Shown: piece by piece, positions 23,739-35,653 of the stretch
Layout: each line of letters starts with the position of its first letter
How positions within the stretch are numbered: position 1 is the stretch's first letter
Assembly (NCBI RefSeq): GCF_018873765.1
Contig: NC_057921.1
Coordinates: 67,259,557-67,323,556, forward strand
Direction of reading: 5' to 3'
Length of the DNA: 64,000 nucleotides
Source: Telopea speciosissima
Lineage: Eukaryota; Streptophyta; Magnoliopsida; Proteales; Proteaceae
Translations under genes and position numbers: made by a program
Notes under the pieces: model-generated
Told to the model about the DNA's origin: nothing
Seen by the model: the letters and a program-made list of their open reading frames with translations, nothing else
Databases searched by the model: none

Positions 23739-25656
23739 GACAAGAGAGGGCGACAGATTTTTTTTTCTTTTTCCCTCTTTGTTTTCCTTTTTTTTTTTTT
23801 TTGTTTAAAATTCTGAATTTATGTAAGGAATTAAGGATGTGGTGTAGTATTATTAGCTAATCTATGTAATTTTTACTCAAGAAACGAAGGGTAATTTTAT
23901 TTTTGGTTAGAAAGTTACCATTCATTAACTGTCCTGGAATCTTCTGTCATCAGCTATTTTAACCGGGTACTAGTTTGTGGTGTATGGCAAGGAAAGCAAA
24001 TCATTGGTCAATTGCTGACCTGGTTAAAGACCGATTGAAACCGATTTGATCCTATCCAATCGGTTCACACCCCTAGCAAAATGGGTTTTTTCTAAGGGCC
24101 CACTTTTCAGGATTGGTTTTTACGTTTTAAATCCTTGATGACCTAATGGATAACCCGGATAGCGGAGGAGGGTTGAATGGGGAATTGGTGGTGATGGGCC
24201 AACTCCATAACAATTTCCAACGAGGGTTGTTGGCTACTTGCTACTAGCAAGGGGGAGTGTCTAGATAGTACAAATCAGTGTCGTGGTAGTGCAGTACGGC
24301 ACAGTTACTTTTGGTGAGTGGTGGGCCAGGTGGCTGGTGCTGGCGTGCTGCAAATATTTTGGGTTTGATATTGTTGGTTTTAGTCCCTATCAGTCTAAAA
24401 TGGTAGTACTATCCAAAAAAATCTAAAATAGTATCGTTTGAGGAATCGGTATCGGATCGAAGAATTCGTATTAATATCCCATAAATTCATATTAATATTC
24501 ATACTTGATTTTATAGAGGTCGGTATTGAGTATCAATGAATCAATACGGATCAAGGATAATTTTTTTTAAAAAAATTGGCAATTTCATCAAATCAATACG
24601 AGCCAATCTAGATTGGCATCGACAAAGGTCTATTGATTCTTGGTTGATTTTATATTGATGGATTGGTACGAGGCCAATACCGATTACTAAATCCTTCTTG
24701 TTTCCCCTAGTACTTTGTTCGTATGAAATGGTCAAGTTGATGGATTTGGAGTTAAAATATCTAGTAAAATCTGAATTTTTGATTATCTAATTATATTTCT
24801 TATTGGTGTAACTCCGACCTTTCTTTCCTCAATGAATACGATTCGCTCTCAATGAATGTTGTTTCACATATGTCATTAAGGTTGGGGAAGGGAAACTTTC
24901 CACGAAAAGCAGACCCTCATCAAGTCATCGATCACACCCGATTTCTTCACATGGGTTTCTCATAGAGTATGATAAAGATTGTAAGACTTTAATTTTGGTT
25001 TCTTCCTCCAGCTGTGGGGAAGGGGAAGCAAAGACACTTTAGCTTATCTTGGTTTTTACTTTTAAAATGTGTGGCCTTAGTTTACTGTCCACTAATAAGG
25101 CAACAACAACAAAACATTCTTGTTTACTTTAGAAGCCACCGGTCTCTCTACCTACAAACACACAAAGACTCCTCGTCGTTTTCTTTAGTAATAGACTCAG
25201 TGGGCTGGGGTATTTCTGGGTAGTTTCGACCCTTCCAAACAGAATCGATTCCTGGTCCGATACGGTACCATTAAGGTTGGACCATAGCGGAAGATGATTT
25301 GATGAATCACATTAATTTAGAAAACAATTTTCGAAACTTTTTAAGAACTTGGATAGGTGGGGAACTTTATTACACTTTCATTCATTTATTATATGTATAT
25401 CTACTCCAAGCCCCAACCGCTTCCTATGTTCTTAGTTCTCTCTTGCATTAATGGATTTCTCAAATAGGCCGCCCTTTTTGGGTGGAGAAGAGAAAGAGAA
25501 ATGGTTTGTTAGTACTCCAATTCATTAATGATGAAGAAGCTCCAGCCTCCAAATGTGCTCCTGTTCTAACAGATGGACAGGTAAGCCCACGATTTAAAAG
25601 GTTCTGGATTGGTTTTGGAATCGATATATTTCAGGCATGTAAGTTTCTTTTTTGGG
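23739..25656. other. Intergenic region downstream of the protease gene
   Basis: The beginning holds T-rich sequence and the probable 3' UTR. The region 24420-24700 is made of diverged GTATCGG/AATACGA repeat strings. No gene is supported. Confidence 0.4.
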
Positions 25657-25792
25657 GGGAGAATGTTCTACGTACCATAGTACAGGCTGTGTTCAGGCAC
25701 ATAGACTTGCCATTCAGGGGAATAGGGTGATTATTGTACTCACCTCATGTGCCTGACTGCAGCCTGTGCTGTGGCACAGAGAATAGTGCCCC
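25657..25792. repeat. GC-rich foldback family, copy 2 (diverged)
   Basis: It shares GGGAGAATGTTCTACGTACC at the left with the other two copies and has the inverted counterpart GGGGCACTATTCTCTGTGCC at the right. Length is 136 bp. It is the most diverged of the three copies, so it is probably the oldest. Confidence 0.7.
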
Positions 25793-27812
25793 TTTTCTTT
25801 TTTAAAAGAACCATAAGATAAAATAAATAAGAGACAATGACCTCTAACCGTTCGGTTTCTAAATATAGGTAAGTGGTACTTGGTAGTTTGGGAGAGCTAA
25901 GTTGAAAAGGCTCTTCATTTTAATGCAAACCCATAATGTATTCCTTTCCACCTGCAAAACCGTGCCATTGTCTCATCCCTTCTCATGTGAAGGCCATGAA
26001 TGTTGAAATTTCATCTTTATAGTTTCAAAATTTTGGTTGAATCAGAAGAAATCAATCTTATCCTAATTCCAGTCATGCCGAATCGATTAATTCTAAGGTT
26101 TTTGAGACCAGATCATCAGGTTCAGATCGGAGAGACCGATTCTAGGGTTTTTGGGACCCATTACCTTTTACTGCTAGTAACTAATACAGATTGCAATTTA
26201 TTCTTAACGATCAAGTAAGCCAAAAGATCTCGCAATAAAGTAAATAAAATTAGGGAGAGGATTGCCCACGCCAATGTGAAGGAACGGTATCATCTATGTG
26301 GGATTTACACGTTCAATAGAGAAAAAAATAATAATTAAAAGATATATGTGAGAGGACTTATTGTACACTGACTGTTTGTGAAATATTTTTTATAAAATTG
26401 GAAAAAAAAAATTCCTAAAAAAAGCAGTATATCGAATTCTACTTTAGCTGAATTAAGCAAATCCTTTGGATGCCTTACAATTCCTCCATCTGAGAAAGGC
26501 TGGAGGGCCTCTAAAGTCCCAACTCCAAAGTCTTGCTAGGAATATTTACAAAAGAAAAAGAATAAAAAGAGCATCCAAAGTGCCTATGGAACACAAGAAC
26601 CATCTTTTTATAAAGTACTTTCAAGTTTCAGCCAATTTTTTTTGGGGAGGGGGAAGTGATCACCCGGCCCCTGAGATGCCAATGCGTACTCTCATTGGTT
26701 GCCGTACGTGCGTGGTCCTTGTGGCTTGTGCACCCCCTTTTTTATTTGGTTGACAAGATTTAACGAATATAAATGGAAAAAGATCATCATGTTCTTAGAT
26801 TCAAAACTAAATCAAAGGTATGGACTATTGAAACTCCTTTATCAAATATTCAATAATTGGCTCGGGAGATTTAGAATACATGGGAAATTCTCAAACATCT
26901 CATGCGTCAATAAAATAATGCTATAATTTTTCATTAAACATGAAATAGAACTTCTGATAATGTTTAAAATAGGATTTGTATTATTAGTGTTACAAGCTCA
27001 ACAAAGTACAATAGAGTGAAGAAAAGTTATAATAGAGACATCGCTAACCAATTTGAAAGAGAGGGAGATAGAAGAAGAAGCCTGCTCTTGAACTTGCAAC
27101 ATAGATGATCACTCGATGATCCACAAAGAGAGGGAGATGAAGGAGGAGAGGCAGCTGATCTTAAGTGTCGGCGAAGCTACCATCATTGGAGTTGAAAGCA
27201 ACCTTTGATGCATTATTACATTGCTGAAGTTGTATGATATGAATGGAGAAGATGAGTTATTGTTGGAAAATCGAAGGGAGAGATGGTTTGATTGGGAAGG
27301 AGGAAAGAAGACGGTAGATTTTTATTAAGATGGATAATTCCTGAAATAAAAAATCTTATCCGTATTGATACTCTTGTGTGCACTCTCATTGGTCCCCCAT
27401 GTTAGTGTAGGGATTCCATGACCAAGCAATGATCTCTTGCCCTTATACCAACCATTCAAAAAATTCAACCAAAAACATTTTTCAAAATTTTTTTTTTTTT
27501 CCATTTTTCTTTAAAACAAAGTAAGGCTCCGTTTATATTCAATCGAAATTAGAGGGAAGGGCAGATGGACACACATCAATGAGGCAATGAGGTGTAATAG
27601 ATTGACATCGTACATTGGAAAGCAGCCAAATTATTTCATGTGAGGTAGACAGACAGAGATAAACACAAAGGTACTAACGTACCATGCCCCGGTGTGTTGT
27701 ATTTGTTTTATTTAAAATGTTAGTTTCAAAACATTCCCCCTTGCATTTGGTATCTTGTTTTTGTAAGTGTAGAATGTAGCTAAAACTTGTGTAAAGTTTT
27801 GTCTCACATTGT
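25793..27812. other. Intergenic region, no gene recognised
   Basis: The region is AT-rich with no frame that I can tie to a family. A 95-codon plus frame at 26466-26753 has no recognisable domain and is not called. Confidence 0.4.
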
Positions 27813-28786
27813 AAGCCCTTGATTGTGGTACTCACCCTCCTCTCTCTTGTGTGGAGGGGTCCCCAAGTTGATTGGACCCTTTGATGGCTTATATAAGCAA
27901 TGGGCTTGGGCTCATAAAACACATCAATAGAATTCGGATTTCTCTCCTCTCTAAACTATCTTTTGAGTCTAGTCTTGCTCTTCCATGTAACTGAAGTCTT
28001 TGTGCGTAAGACCAAGGTTTGGTGGTTGCTTTATCTTGGAGATAAAACGCAACGATCCCCCGGGTGCACTATTACAGGGGGCATTTCAAACTTTAAGGGA
28101 GCAAGCCCTTGAGTGTGGGACTCATCCTGCTCTCTCTTGTGTGGAGGGGTCCCCGAGTTGATTGGACCCTTTGATTGCCTATATAAGCAATGGGCTTGGG
28201 CTCATAAAAAACATCAACAGAATTCAGATTTCTGTCCTCTCTAAACTATCTTTTGAGCCTAGTCTTGCTCTCCCATGTAACCGAAGTCTCTATGCGTAAG
28301 ACCAAGGTTCAGCGGTTGCTTTATCTTGGAGATAAAACGCAAAGAACCCCCGGGTGCACTATTACAAGGGGCCTTTCAAACTAAGGATGTAAGCCTTTGA
28401 GTGTGGGACTCACCCTCCTCTCTCTTGTGTGGAGGGGTCCCTAAGTTGATTGGACCCTTTGATTGCCTATATAAGCAATGGGCTTGGGCTCATAAAAATC
28501 ATCAACAGAATTCAGATTTCTCTCCTCTCTAAACTATCTTTTGAGCCTAGTCTTGCTCTCCCATGTAACCGCAGTCTCTGTGCATAAGACCAAGGTTCAG
28601 TGGTTGCTTTATCTTGGAGATAAAACGCAAAGAACCCCCAGGTGCACTATTACAGGGGGCGTTTCAGACTTTAAGGGAGTAAGCCCTTGAGTGCATAAGA
28701 CCAAGGTTCGATGGTTGCTTTATCTTGGAGATAAAACACAAAGAACCCCCGGGTGTACTATTACAGGGAACGTTTCAGACCTTAAG
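27813..28786 (+). repeat. Tandem array, about 290 bp x 3 plus a partial unit
   Basis: Units begin with AAGCC(C/T)TTGA at 27813, 28103, 28391 and 28681, giving periods of 290, 288 and 290. The fourth unit lacks about 180 internal bases. Every full unit carries GTGGAGGGGTCC, a TATA-like CTATATAAGCAATGGG and later GCTTTATCTTGGAGATAAAA. A TATA-like box followed by a leader-like stretch resembles an LTR promoter region, so the array may derive from an old LTR multiplied by unequal exchange. That origin is inference, as no TG/CA borders or target duplication were identified. Confidence 0.8.
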
Positions 28787-28894
28787 CAGAGTGTCTTTGT
28801 TGATGTGACTCAACCACAGTTTCTGGTTCCTGACTATCTTCAACAGCAATTTTGTGACTTTCAGCATCTATACAACGAGTACACGATGGCTTAG
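28787..28894 (+). other. Possible coding-like fragment of unknown origin
   Basis: Immediately after the tandem array, following an AG, a short open frame reads SVFVDVTQPQFLVPDYLQQQ and ends YNEYTMA-stop. Its amino-acid make-up looks protein-like rather than random, but I do not recognise the family. No upstream exon is seen. It could be a stranded exon or chance. Confidence 0.25.
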
Positions 28895-29562
28895 AGAACC
28901 TTTTCCCATAAAAATTACATCTAAAAAAAACATTATTAAATATATAATAATTTTAAGTAGCTTATACAAGTGTTTTGGGAGAATGATTACCAAAATATTT
29001 AATTTAAATTTGGGCAAGAGATCAATGCTTGATCGTATAGTCCTTGCACCAGTGGAGGGGCTAATATGAGTGCAAGTAGGGGTATCAACATGGATCAGCT
29101 TTTTGATTTCACAAGGGATGAGATAGTAAATTCACGTTATCTTATGTTTGGGCACATGAACTACGCAATCAAGTAGCATTCTTTTTCCTTTTAAAGTTAA
29201 AAAATGTGAAAAAAAACTTCCCTTAAAAAAATATCCTTTTCTTTTCTTTAATTTTCATTGCAACAGACCGAGCCAAAAATCTGAATAATCGTAGAAATTT
29301 TGGATTTATTGGGGGCGATAGATGTGAAGCGTTGGAAACTGCCAAACTGGGATAGATCGTCATCCTCCTCGGGAGGGAAGGGGACGAAAGTCAAAATGTC
29401 AACGATTTTTAAAGATAAAATTGGGGGAATAAATGTTAGGGTTTGCAAAATTTTCGATATAGGATTTGAGGTCGGTGGATGGGTCGCGTATCCTGAAGTT
29501 GGAACGGAAGCAGCCTCTGGTAGTTGAATTGGAACAGAAGAAACTGGAATTGATTAGTAGTG
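28895..29562. other. Upstream region of the UVSSA gene
   Basis: This holds AT-rich sequence followed, from about 29240, by a more balanced stretch likely to contain the promoter and 5' UTR of the gene at 29563. No TATA box at a convincing distance was found. Confidence 0.35.
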
Positions 29563-32122
29563 ATGGAGGAGGAGGAGGAGGAGAGTCAGAGAGATGGGAA
29601 TGAGAAGGTGAGGTCGTTGATCGAGATTGCAACGAACTCAACGGCTCCAGATGTCGATCTTCGAATTCTCAAATCCATCAAATTGGTCGTTCGTTCCTCC
29701 GACTCTGAACTTCGACTCGCCGTCGAAACCCTAATGGAAAAGATGAAGAAAAATCACTCCCAGGTTCTTTCTTCTAACTATGCTGAACCATATGTCCGTC
29801 TATTGCAATTGTATTCAATGGAATTATAGGTTACCTGTTAGTGATCTAAGATGAAAAAACGTAATATATCCTCCTCAACACCATGTTTTGATGTCTGCCA
29901 AACAAAATTTGATATATGCTTTCAAGTCATGGTTTCTTATGCGAAATTTTGATGTGAAAAGTGATCACACCTGAAATTCAATCATAAGGGTTGCTTTACA
30001 AGGGTATCGAATCCCTGGATCAAATTCCATACTCGAAAACTATTTGGGAATGACCACTGGAACTTTTGAATTTTGCTGATTCATTATGGATGCTAAATGG
30101 AAGGTTTGTTGTTTTCATTGATGGTGTTCTTACTCATAGGAAGTTTGAGACAGCTGTAGAGCTTTTTGCCAATTCATTTATTTTCTTTCAATTTAATGCA
30201 TGTTACCTAGATGCTTCAAAAAGAGTATCATATCTAATATTTCAAAATCCATATCTTTTTTTGGGTGAATAAAAATCCATATCTTCATTAAATGTCATTC
30301 TCAGTTTATTCCGGTTTAAAAAGAGAGAGTTTTTTCGCATGGAACAACTAAACTTGAATTACTTTTGCAGGTAAGGTACCTTGCACTTCTCATAATCGAT
30401 GAGTTGTTCATGCGGTCAAAGCTATTTAGATCCCTATTTGTCGTGAACTTTGATCAGTTTTTGAGTTTGAGTGTTGGTTTCGGAAGGAACTATCAACTCC
30501 CTGAACCTAATGGTATTGCAGTGAAGCTTCGTTCGAAAGCAATGGAGTTTTTAGAGAAATGGAATGATTCATTTAGCATACATTACAGACAGGTGAGGTT
30601 AGGATTTGACTACTTGAAGAATACCCTTCGGTTTCAGTTTCCAAATATTCAGCAAAATGCATCTCGGATACAACAAGAGAGAAGAGAGAGAGAGATGAGG
30701 TCAAAAGAAATTTTACAAAACAAGTTTGCCTCTCTTAGGGAAACCATTGCTTCATATAAGGGTGAAATTCTGTTAACAGTTGATGAAATAGAGGAATGTT
30801 TGCAGATTCTTAATTCCAAAAATGAATTAATGACATTGGATGCCTTGGAGGAGGATGAAGTTGAAGAATTCCGGTGCTCTGCTTTACAACAGATTCGTCT
30901 TGCTTCATTAAAAGAAGGGCACAAGGTCCATGAGAACAACGACAATCAAGCTGTTTTTGATGTACTGAGGGAACTGTACAAGCTCCTAGTGACAAAACAT
31001 CTGGTCTCATTGCAAGAATGGATGGTTGTTCTTGTGAGGGTTGAAACAGAAGATGTCAGATTTAGAGATTCCACATTGAAAGATCTCATTGATATTCGAA
31101 ATCGTCTGCTATCAGTGAAGAAGAGATGTGAAGAATCTGGTTGTGCTCTTCCCAACCCTATCAATCGTGAAGAAGAGGATTTGTGGGAGGAGGGTAAAAT
31201 AGAAGTTTTTGATGGTGGGAATTGTGGGGAACCTAGCAAGCCATGTGAAGATATTGGCAGTACGTCAACTCTGAAGGAAAAGAAGAATGCTGCCCGCAAT
31301 ACAGATCCAAGCGGCAGTAAGACCGTGGATCACGCAGTAGACGGTTCTGATATAACCTCTCTTAAGGGAAAGCTTTTGGCCGAAGCTCCTGTTATGACTT
31401 GGGGATCTTTCCTGGATAGTTGGGGTTCAAACCGCGATGTTTTGGCTAACCAGAGAGGACTGGAGCTTGAGAGTCACTGGGGCCGGGTAGACTATGATGC
31501 AGTTATTCCAGCAGAGAAAATTGCTGAATTGAATGTTCAGACTACATTATACAAGGAAAACAATGTTGAAATCCTACCGTGCCATGCTCCTTTGAGTAAG
31601 GGAGGACTTTGTCAGAGAAGAGATTTGAAAGTTTGCCCGTTTCATGGGCCCATCATACCACGAGATTCTAAAGGAAATCCAATCATTGAAAATTCATCCA
31701 CGGATGACAAAACTCTTGATTTGGGGTCTAAAATAGTCGAGCAATTGGCCAAACAGGCAGTGAAGAATGTGCGAGATAGAGATGGAGATGAAGCAAAACA
31801 AAAGGCAAATGATAAAAAGTCACTGAAGCGTGCAAAACTTGCAAAAGTTCGTGAGCACAATGAAGCAGTCTTGCGTCAATCTGCACTTACATCAACCTCA
31901 CGGTCTGCTAAATTTGGAGACGCTTTAGAATCAGTGGGTGTGAACAAAACCGTGGCCAGAGAGAAGAAACAAACACTTGCATCAATGCTGCGTAAGAAAA
32001 TTACCCCAAAAGATAGATTAGCGAAGAGGCTTTTGAATTCTCGTGCAACAGATGCAACAGTAAGACAGCTGACATTCGGGGAGGATGCAAAATATCGGGA
32101 AGCTTTTCCAAATCAATGGTAG
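29563..32122 (+). CDS. UVSSA: UV-stimulated scaffold protein A (UVSSA) homologue
   Basis: This is a nuclear factor of transcription-coupled nucleotide excision repair; in animals UVSSA binds stalled RNA polymerase II and recruits USP7 and TFIIH. Exons are 29563-29763 and 30371-32122, a phase-0 intron with a CAG-GTTCTT donor and TTGCAG acceptor, giving about 650 residues. The N-terminal helical, VHS/ENTH-like region spans about 12-160 (VRSLIEIATNS, YLALLIIDELFMRSKLFRSL). A charged helical segment follows. The conserved UVSSA block includes WGRVDYDAVIPAEKIAELN near 437-455 and a zinc-knuckle-like cluster C-x9-C-x7-C-x2-H between about 471 and 492. The tail is very basic (LRKKITPKDRLAKRLL). The start is the ATG followed by a Glu-rich run, and an upstream GTG is ignored. 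All domains are present and no break is seen. The plant literature calls this gene the ENTH/VHS-type UVSSA. Confidence 0.9.
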
Positions 32123-32443
32123 ATTGATGCGTTATTTTTGCTCTTAAATTTGTGGGTTCTCTAACTTGGAGGGTGATTCCATGCTCAGTGATTTGTCTGA
32201 GGTGAGTACTGGAAGGGTGTTTTATTCATTGGCCAAACTTGTTTTATATGTTGGACCGAGCTGTACATTGTTAAGCAAGTATAAGGGGAGGAGGATTGTT
32301 TTTTCCACCAAGGAAAAGGGATGGATTGTTTTCCATTTGAGATGAAAATATAAAAAATCAGGTTATTTTTGTTGAAAGAATGGATCCTATCTAAACTTTT
32401 GTATCATAAAAAAGAGATGTTTTAATCATGCGAATTTTTTTAA
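32123..32443. other. Downstream flank of UVSSA
   Basis: This is T-rich sequence likely to contain the 3' UTR. No gene is present. Confidence 0.4.
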
Positions 32444-32580
32444 GGGAGAATGTTCTCTGTGCCGCAGTGCAGCCTGCTCCTAGGCACATGGGCAGCCTAT
32501 GCATGGGGGCAGGGTGGTCATTGTGCCCAACCCCATGTGCCTGGGCGCAGGCTGCGCTGCGGCACAGAGAACAGTGCCCC
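32444..32580. repeat. GC-rich foldback family, copy 3
   Basis: 137 bp with the arms GTTCTCTGTGCCGCAG(T/C)GCAG in inverted orientation over about 50 bases. It has the cleanest arms of the three copies and lies directly next to the target duplication of the Mutator-like element at 32594. Confidence 0.82.
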
Positions 32581-32805
32581 TTTTTTTAATTATGGGTAAT
32601 TTACACATACCACTCTTGAGGTTTGATGAAAGGACAATTTTACCCCCCAATTTTGGAAAATTCTGCATACCCCCCTCCCCCCCCCCTCCCCCTCCCGAGG
32701 TTTGCAAACAGTTACAAATAAGCCCATTCCGTCAGTTTATGACTAACACTGTTAAAAATACGATGTGAATTGTTGAAATTGCCCTTGCAAAAAAAAAAAA
32801 AAAAA

Positions 32806-33837
32806 ACCTGCAACTCATCTTCTCTGAATCGATTGGGGAAGATGAGTTGCAAGTATCCAAATACTCACCATTAGAATTGTTTGTGTGTTTTCCGTTTGAG
32901 TCTAAGGAAAACGGGTTAGTAGAATTGTAGGGAAAAAGGACAGTAAAGTAGGGGAAAACCTGAATATATTTGTTGACTATTTCATCAAATGCAGTGGCGG
33001 CATTGTCTGCTGCTGTTGTTATAATGATTCTGATCATGGTCATCTGGAGATTTTGTTATTACAGAAGAGTTAATCAAGTTACAGACACAAGGCAGACGAA
33101 AGTGGAGAGCTTCCGGTCAGGGATTGGAAAGGTTTCCATGACCAATGAATCAAAGGATCGAGATAGCTTCTCTGGTTATAATCGTCCAAATATCCAGAGT
33201 AGGGTGAGTTTCAGTGTTTTTCGACATGGAGCTCCCCCAAAATCTTCATTCAATTGGGCTTATCACCCTTGGCTTGTTGCAGAGGCTGTTGAGTATATGG
33301 TTGGTCTAGATTCGGCTTCGCAGCCGAAGCTTCATTGGGTTTATGTCCTACTGCGGATATAAGCTGGGAGGTGTGTGCAGAATTGGTGGATTTCATGCAG
33401 AAGATTAGATTCAATCCTGGATCGAAGAAAATCGATATGGGTACCCTGCCTTCGGGTCCTTCATGTGTTATCAAGTCTTCTCTGCCATTGCCAGGACCTC
33501 CATTTGAGAATGGCTCCTTCCCTCAAGAAGGTTATTTAGAGATCACCATTGTCTCTTGTCCTAATGACGAAGTTGATTCTCTCTCTCCACAGCGTTAAGA
33601 GAAGCCCTGGTTCAGGGGAGCTGACGAAATTAATTCCGCAGACTTCCAATGTAAGTGTACAGTCAGACTCATTAATCCATTTTACAAAAATCATTAATAG
33701 CAGTGGAAGATGAGTTGCAAGAATAACCTGAAATATTATTCTTGAAATAACAAAATCTCCAGATGACCATAAGTGTGAGTATTTGGATACTTGCAACTCA
33801 TCTTCCCCAATCGATTTGGGGAAGATGAGTTGCAGGT
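32806..33837. mobile_element. Inverted-repeat unit carrying a captured gene fragment
   Basis: The left arm (about 32806-32869, ACCTGCAACTCATCTTC ... GTATCCAAATACTCAC) returns inverted at about 33776-33837. Each arm is itself partly palindromic (CAACTCATCTTC ... GAAGATGAGTTG). The space between holds the host-like coding fragment. It could be a separate MULE nested in the larger one, or a sub-terminal rearrangement. No target duplication was resolved because of A/T tracts at both borders. Confidence 0.7.
32985..33597 (+). pseudogene. Captured, broken fragment of a membrane/SPRY-type host gene
   Basis: One frame starts near 32970 with a hydrophobic stretch AALSAAVVIMILIMVIWRFC and continues to FNWAYHPWLVAEAVEYM. 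A second frame from about 33335 reads ISWEVCAELVDFMQKIRFNP and LPLPGPPFENGSFPQEGYLE. From memory these match a plant single-pass protein with a SPRY (B30.2) domain, whose unbroken sequence joins the two parts; the join here is frameshifted near 33300-33345. Only the N-terminal and middle part is present, ending at a CAG that may be an old exon border. This is a transduplicated fragment inside a DNA transposon and is not expected to make the protein. The family naming is moderately sure; the captured and broken state is clear. Confidence 0.6.
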
Positions 33838-33862
33838 TTTGTTTTTATTTTTTATTTTTTTG

Positions 33863-35653
33863 GGGATTTTTACAATTACCATCCCCAAATCTTTCATATC
33901 TATTATTAACCCCCACCAAAAACTTTCAAACAACTGCTATCCTCCCTGGTTGCATATTAATGATAAAGTGACCTCCACCATTACAGACCCGTAACGGACG
34001 AGGTTAGTAGTGATGCTGTGCTCTTGTCACGGAATATGTAGAACCAAAATGCCCTTCATCCAGACCCTTCCTCTTCACTTCACCAGGTGCAGCAAACCGG
34101 ACCAGGTGCAGCAAACCGGAGGAACAAGAAAATCGTCGGCTTCCTTCTCCGGCGAACACCTCTTCATCACTTCCTCTTCACTTTCAAATATAAAATACCC
34201 AAATCGCCGTTTCACCCTTTCCCTTTTCTCCTACTCTTTCCTTGCTTCTTCTCCGTGTCGCATACCCTGAAACCTCCCCTGTTCTTGAACAAGTTCTGGG
34301 TGTATAAGAGAGACATCGATCTCTCATAGATCTGCTCCTATTAGCCTCAAAACTTGGGGCTTTAATACTTGTGCTAGGGCGACATTACCTGTAGAATACT
34401 CATTCCCAAATCTTGCTGTAATAGTGAGTTGCAAAGCTAATTTCATATCTGATTTACCCTCCTCCACCAGTGGTAGTTTCAAACATCAAATACATCTCTC
34501 CTGCTTCGTACTTGGGCTGATACTGATGTACATCCAAGAGAGATCTTCAATATCGACTTACCCCTGAAAATTTGGAGCCAACAGAGAACCCATGAAGGTG
34601 TAATCTCTTTCGAACTGTAGCTGTTTATGCTTTTCTGGGTTAGTCGTAAGGTTGAAGACAACCATAAGGTTGTGCTTCTATTTCCTTTTTATATTTGCTT
34701 TCCAGGATTGCCCCTCTCTATTTCTATGGACATCTGAAAGCGCAGATCAGAGGAAGAACAGACATTCTTGTACAGGGACTCGATCAGAGCTCTCAAATGG
34801 CCAAAATAAAAAATCCTAATTGCTAAAGATCTAAAAGCATCAATCTTCATCATCATCCTTCAGCACTCCTTTGAAATTTTTTAAATGTTACACATGGTTT
34901 CAACTTTCAGGGGGGCTATTTTTAATTAATTCATTTTTTTTTTCTCAATCACTTCCTGGTTTCACCTCGGAAGAGGGGTTTTACTTTCAATCCCCCTTTT
35001 GGGTTCGGTTCATGGGCTATTTTCAATTAATTCATTTTTTTTTCTCAATGACCTCCTGGTTTCACCTCGGACAAGGGGTTTTACTTCCAATCCCCACTTT
35101 TGGGTTCGGTTAATGGGCTGTTTTCAATTAATTCTTTTTTTTTTCCTCAATGACTTCCTGGTTTCACCTCGGAAGAGGGAGTTTGACTTCCAATCCCCCC
35201 TTTTGGGTTCGGTTCATGATGAAGGTATACTTGAATCCAAAGTTTTAAAGAGAATCAAATTTTCTCCATATGTACCAAGCTTTGACAGTTGAAGGACCGA
35301 GAAGGAGCACAGAAGAAGAAGAAGCATAGAAGAAATTATTTGCATAGATGGTCGCTGCCGGAGCAAGAGGTGTTCGTCGGAGAAGGAAGCCAAAGATGTT
35401 CTTGTTCCTCCGGTTTGCTGCAACAGGTGAAGTGAGGAGGAAGTGAAAAAGAAGGGTTTGGATGAAGGGCATTTTGGTTCTACATATTCCGTGACAACAA
35501 CATATCACTACTAACACCCTTTGTTACGGGTCTATAACGGTGGGGGTCACTTTGTCATTAGTATGCAACAGGAGAGGGTATTAGTTGTTTGAAAGTTTTT
35601 GGGGGGATAATAATAGATATGAAAGATCTGGGGGTGGTAATTGTAAAAATCCC
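33863..35653. mobile_element. Nested TIR element with arms of about 300 bp
   Basis: The left end GGGATTTTTACAATTACCAT returns inverted at the right as GGGATTTTTACAATTACCAC. Similarity continues inward about 300 bases, through AACTTTCAAACAACT, GGAATATGTAGAACCAAAAT and a CGGAGGAACAAGAA-type string. The element sits within T/A tracts, so the flanking 9-mers (ATTTTTTTG and TTTTTTTTT) are uninformative. Long arms suggest a Mutator-like origin. The interior holds a tandem repeat but no recognised gene. Confidence 0.75.
34913..35219. repeat. Tandem repeat, about 101 bp x 3
   Basis: Three consecutive units share CTTCCTGGTTTCACCTCGGA (CTCC in the middle unit) and TTTTGGGTTCGGTT. The CTCAAT anchors at about 34944, 35044 and 35146 give periods of 100 and 102. 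The array lies in the interior of the nested TIR element. Confidence 0.85.

Noticed and set aside
26466-26753. 95-codon plus frame
   Set aside because: No recognisable domain, no supporting splice or promoter context, and it ends in low-complexity sequence.
27813-28786. Regular repeats considered as a CRISPR array
   Set aside because: Units are 290 bp, contiguous and without spacers, and this is a plant nuclear context.
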